A stretch of DNA of 6,966 nucleotides from an uncultured Rhodospirillaceae bacterium (GTDB taxonomy: Bacteria > Pseudomonadota > Alphaproteobacteria > Rhodospirillales > Casp-alpha2): contig CAJWVP010000155.1 of assembly GCA_913048145.1 (NCBI GenBank), positions 1-6,966 on the forward strand. The letters are read 5' to 3'. The notes beneath the pieces are model-generated. The model searched no databases, was not told where the DNA came from, and was given only the letters and a program-made list of their open reading frames with translations. Every line of letters begins with the position of its first letter. The first letter of the stretch is position 1. Below are positions 6,231 through 6,966 of the stretch, in pieces. The position numbers and the translations under genes were made by a program.

Positions 6231-6966
6231 ATGCCAGATTATGCCGAGATCGGAACAACAGAGGACGTGCGTCTGAGCGACGCAGAGGTTGCCACATATC
6301 AGGACAAGGGCTTCATCATCGTCGAAAACATCTACTCCCCGAGCGACGTCCAGCGTATGCGCGATGCCCTAGACAAACTTATCGACACTGCGCGCGGTGC
6401 TAAGGAACACACGGATGTGTTGGACCTGGAGCCCAGCCACACCCCGGATCACCCGCGCGTAAGGCGGATTAAGAACGTCGTTGCCAGTCATCCTGTCTTC
6501 GAAGAAATGCTTAATAAACCAAACCTGATCGCCGTCCTTAGCGCTTTGCTCGGCCCGAACCTGCGACTGCATGGTTCGAAACTGAATATGAAGGCCGCCG
6601 ACTATGGATCGCCGGTAGAATGGCATCAGGACTGGGCCTTCTATCCGCACACAAATGACGACGTTTTGGCCGTGGGTGTCATGCTCGACGACATGGCACC
6701 AGAGAATGGCCCATTGATGATCGTCCCAGGCTCCCACAAAGGTCCAACCTTCGACCACCATCAGGACGGTCGCTTCGTCGGCGGCTTTGACATCGAAGCG
6801 GCAGGCCTAGACGTGAGCCCCGCCGAAATGGTCACGGGCCCAGCTGGCGCATGTAGCTTCCATCACGTGCGCGCCGTCCACGGCTCGGCCAAAAACACGT
6901 CAGACCGGAACCGACGCCTGCTACTTTATCAGATCGCCGCGGGCGACGCCTGGGATATCCGCGGCA
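6231..6966 (+). CDS. Phytanoyl-CoA dioxygenase (PhyH)-family Fe(II)/2-oxoglutarate oxygenase, 3' end outside the window
   Basis: The frame is open from the ATG at 6231 to the right edge, giving 245 complete codons with no stop yet. PhyH-family enzymes hydroxylate a substrate with Fe(II), O2 and 2-oxoglutarate, releasing succinate and CO2; bacterial members act on varied small molecules. Seen: an N-terminal helical part with DKGFIIVENIYSPSDVQRMR (25-44), then the iron-binding His132-x-Asp134 in VEWHQDWAFYPHTNDD, the strand-turn ENGPLMIVPGSHKGP (158-172), the distal iron ligand His217 in VRAVHGS, and Arg228, the likely 2-oxoglutarate carboxylate ligand. His217 to Arg228 is 11 residues, the same spacing as His264-Arg275 in human PhyH. 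All core ligands are thus present and the enzyme is probably active. It points away from the dehydratase operon, immediately after a broken GntR regulator. Its substrate cannot be read from sequence, but sugar-acid or compatible-solute derived compounds are possible. Confidence 0.88.
   Translation, partial: MPDYAEIGTTEDVRLSDAEVATYQDKGFIIVENIYSPSDVQRMRDALDKLIDTARGAKEHTDVLDLEPSHTPDHPRVRRIKNVVASHPVFEEMLNKPNLIAVLSALLGPNLRLHGSKLNMKAADYGSPVEWHQDWAFYPHTNDDVLAVGVMLDDMAPENGPLMIVPGSHKGPTFDHHQDGRFVGGFDIEAAGLDVSPAEMVTGPAGACSFHHVRAVHGSAKNTSDRNRRLLLYQIAAGDAWDIRG

Noticed and set aside
6369..6761. 130-residue - strand open frame
   Set aside because: It is opposite the PhyH-family gene, which carries the iron and 2-oxoglutarate ligands in the + frame.

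Overview
The window suggests a proteobacterium, most likely an alphaproteobacterium. It has GC-rich catabolic genes of types common in Rhizobiales, Rhodospirillales and marine alphaproteobacteria. The taxon is inferred from gene content and composition only. The window has two compositional parts. Positions 1 to about 1360 are AT-rich; three sampled 60-base lines gave 22-40% GC. From about 1440 the sequence is GC-rich; sampled lines in genes gave 58-73%. This could be the edge of an acquired island or, less interestingly, an assembly join.

Left part: the 3' end of mnmH (tRNA 2-selenouridine synthase) enters from the left edge on the + strand. It converges on a small lipoprotein gene on the - strand whose product is almost entirely six 23-residue MORN repeats. 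A 350-base gene-free stretch follows.

Centre: three - strand genes read leftward. The first is an IlvD/Edd-type sugar-acid dehydratase, very close in length and residue spacing to L-arabinonate dehydratase. After a 14-base gap comes an RraA-family protein (class II pyruvate aldolase or oxaloacetate decarboxylase-like). After 122 bases comes a leaderless, cytoplasmic gamma-glutamyltransferase-family Ntn hydrolase. The first two could form a short non-phosphorylative sugar-acid route: dehydration to a 2-keto-3-deoxy acid, then retro-aldol cleavage. The role of the third is unclear.

Right part: 5672-6230 is a patchwork of broken pieces. On the - strand a strong Shine-Dalgarno site precedes a 28-codon signal-peptide-like stub. 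On the + strand lies the C-terminal (FCD) end of a GntR-family regulator, cut by two in-frame TGA codons. After it, a phytanoyl-CoA dioxygenase (PhyH)-family gene starts at 6231 and runs off the right edge with its iron and 2-oxoglutarate ligands visible.

I found no CRISPR array, tRNA, rRNA, insertion sequence or clearly new multi-gene system. The most notable points are the composition break, the decayed intergenic mosaic and the unusual three-gene catabolic cluster.
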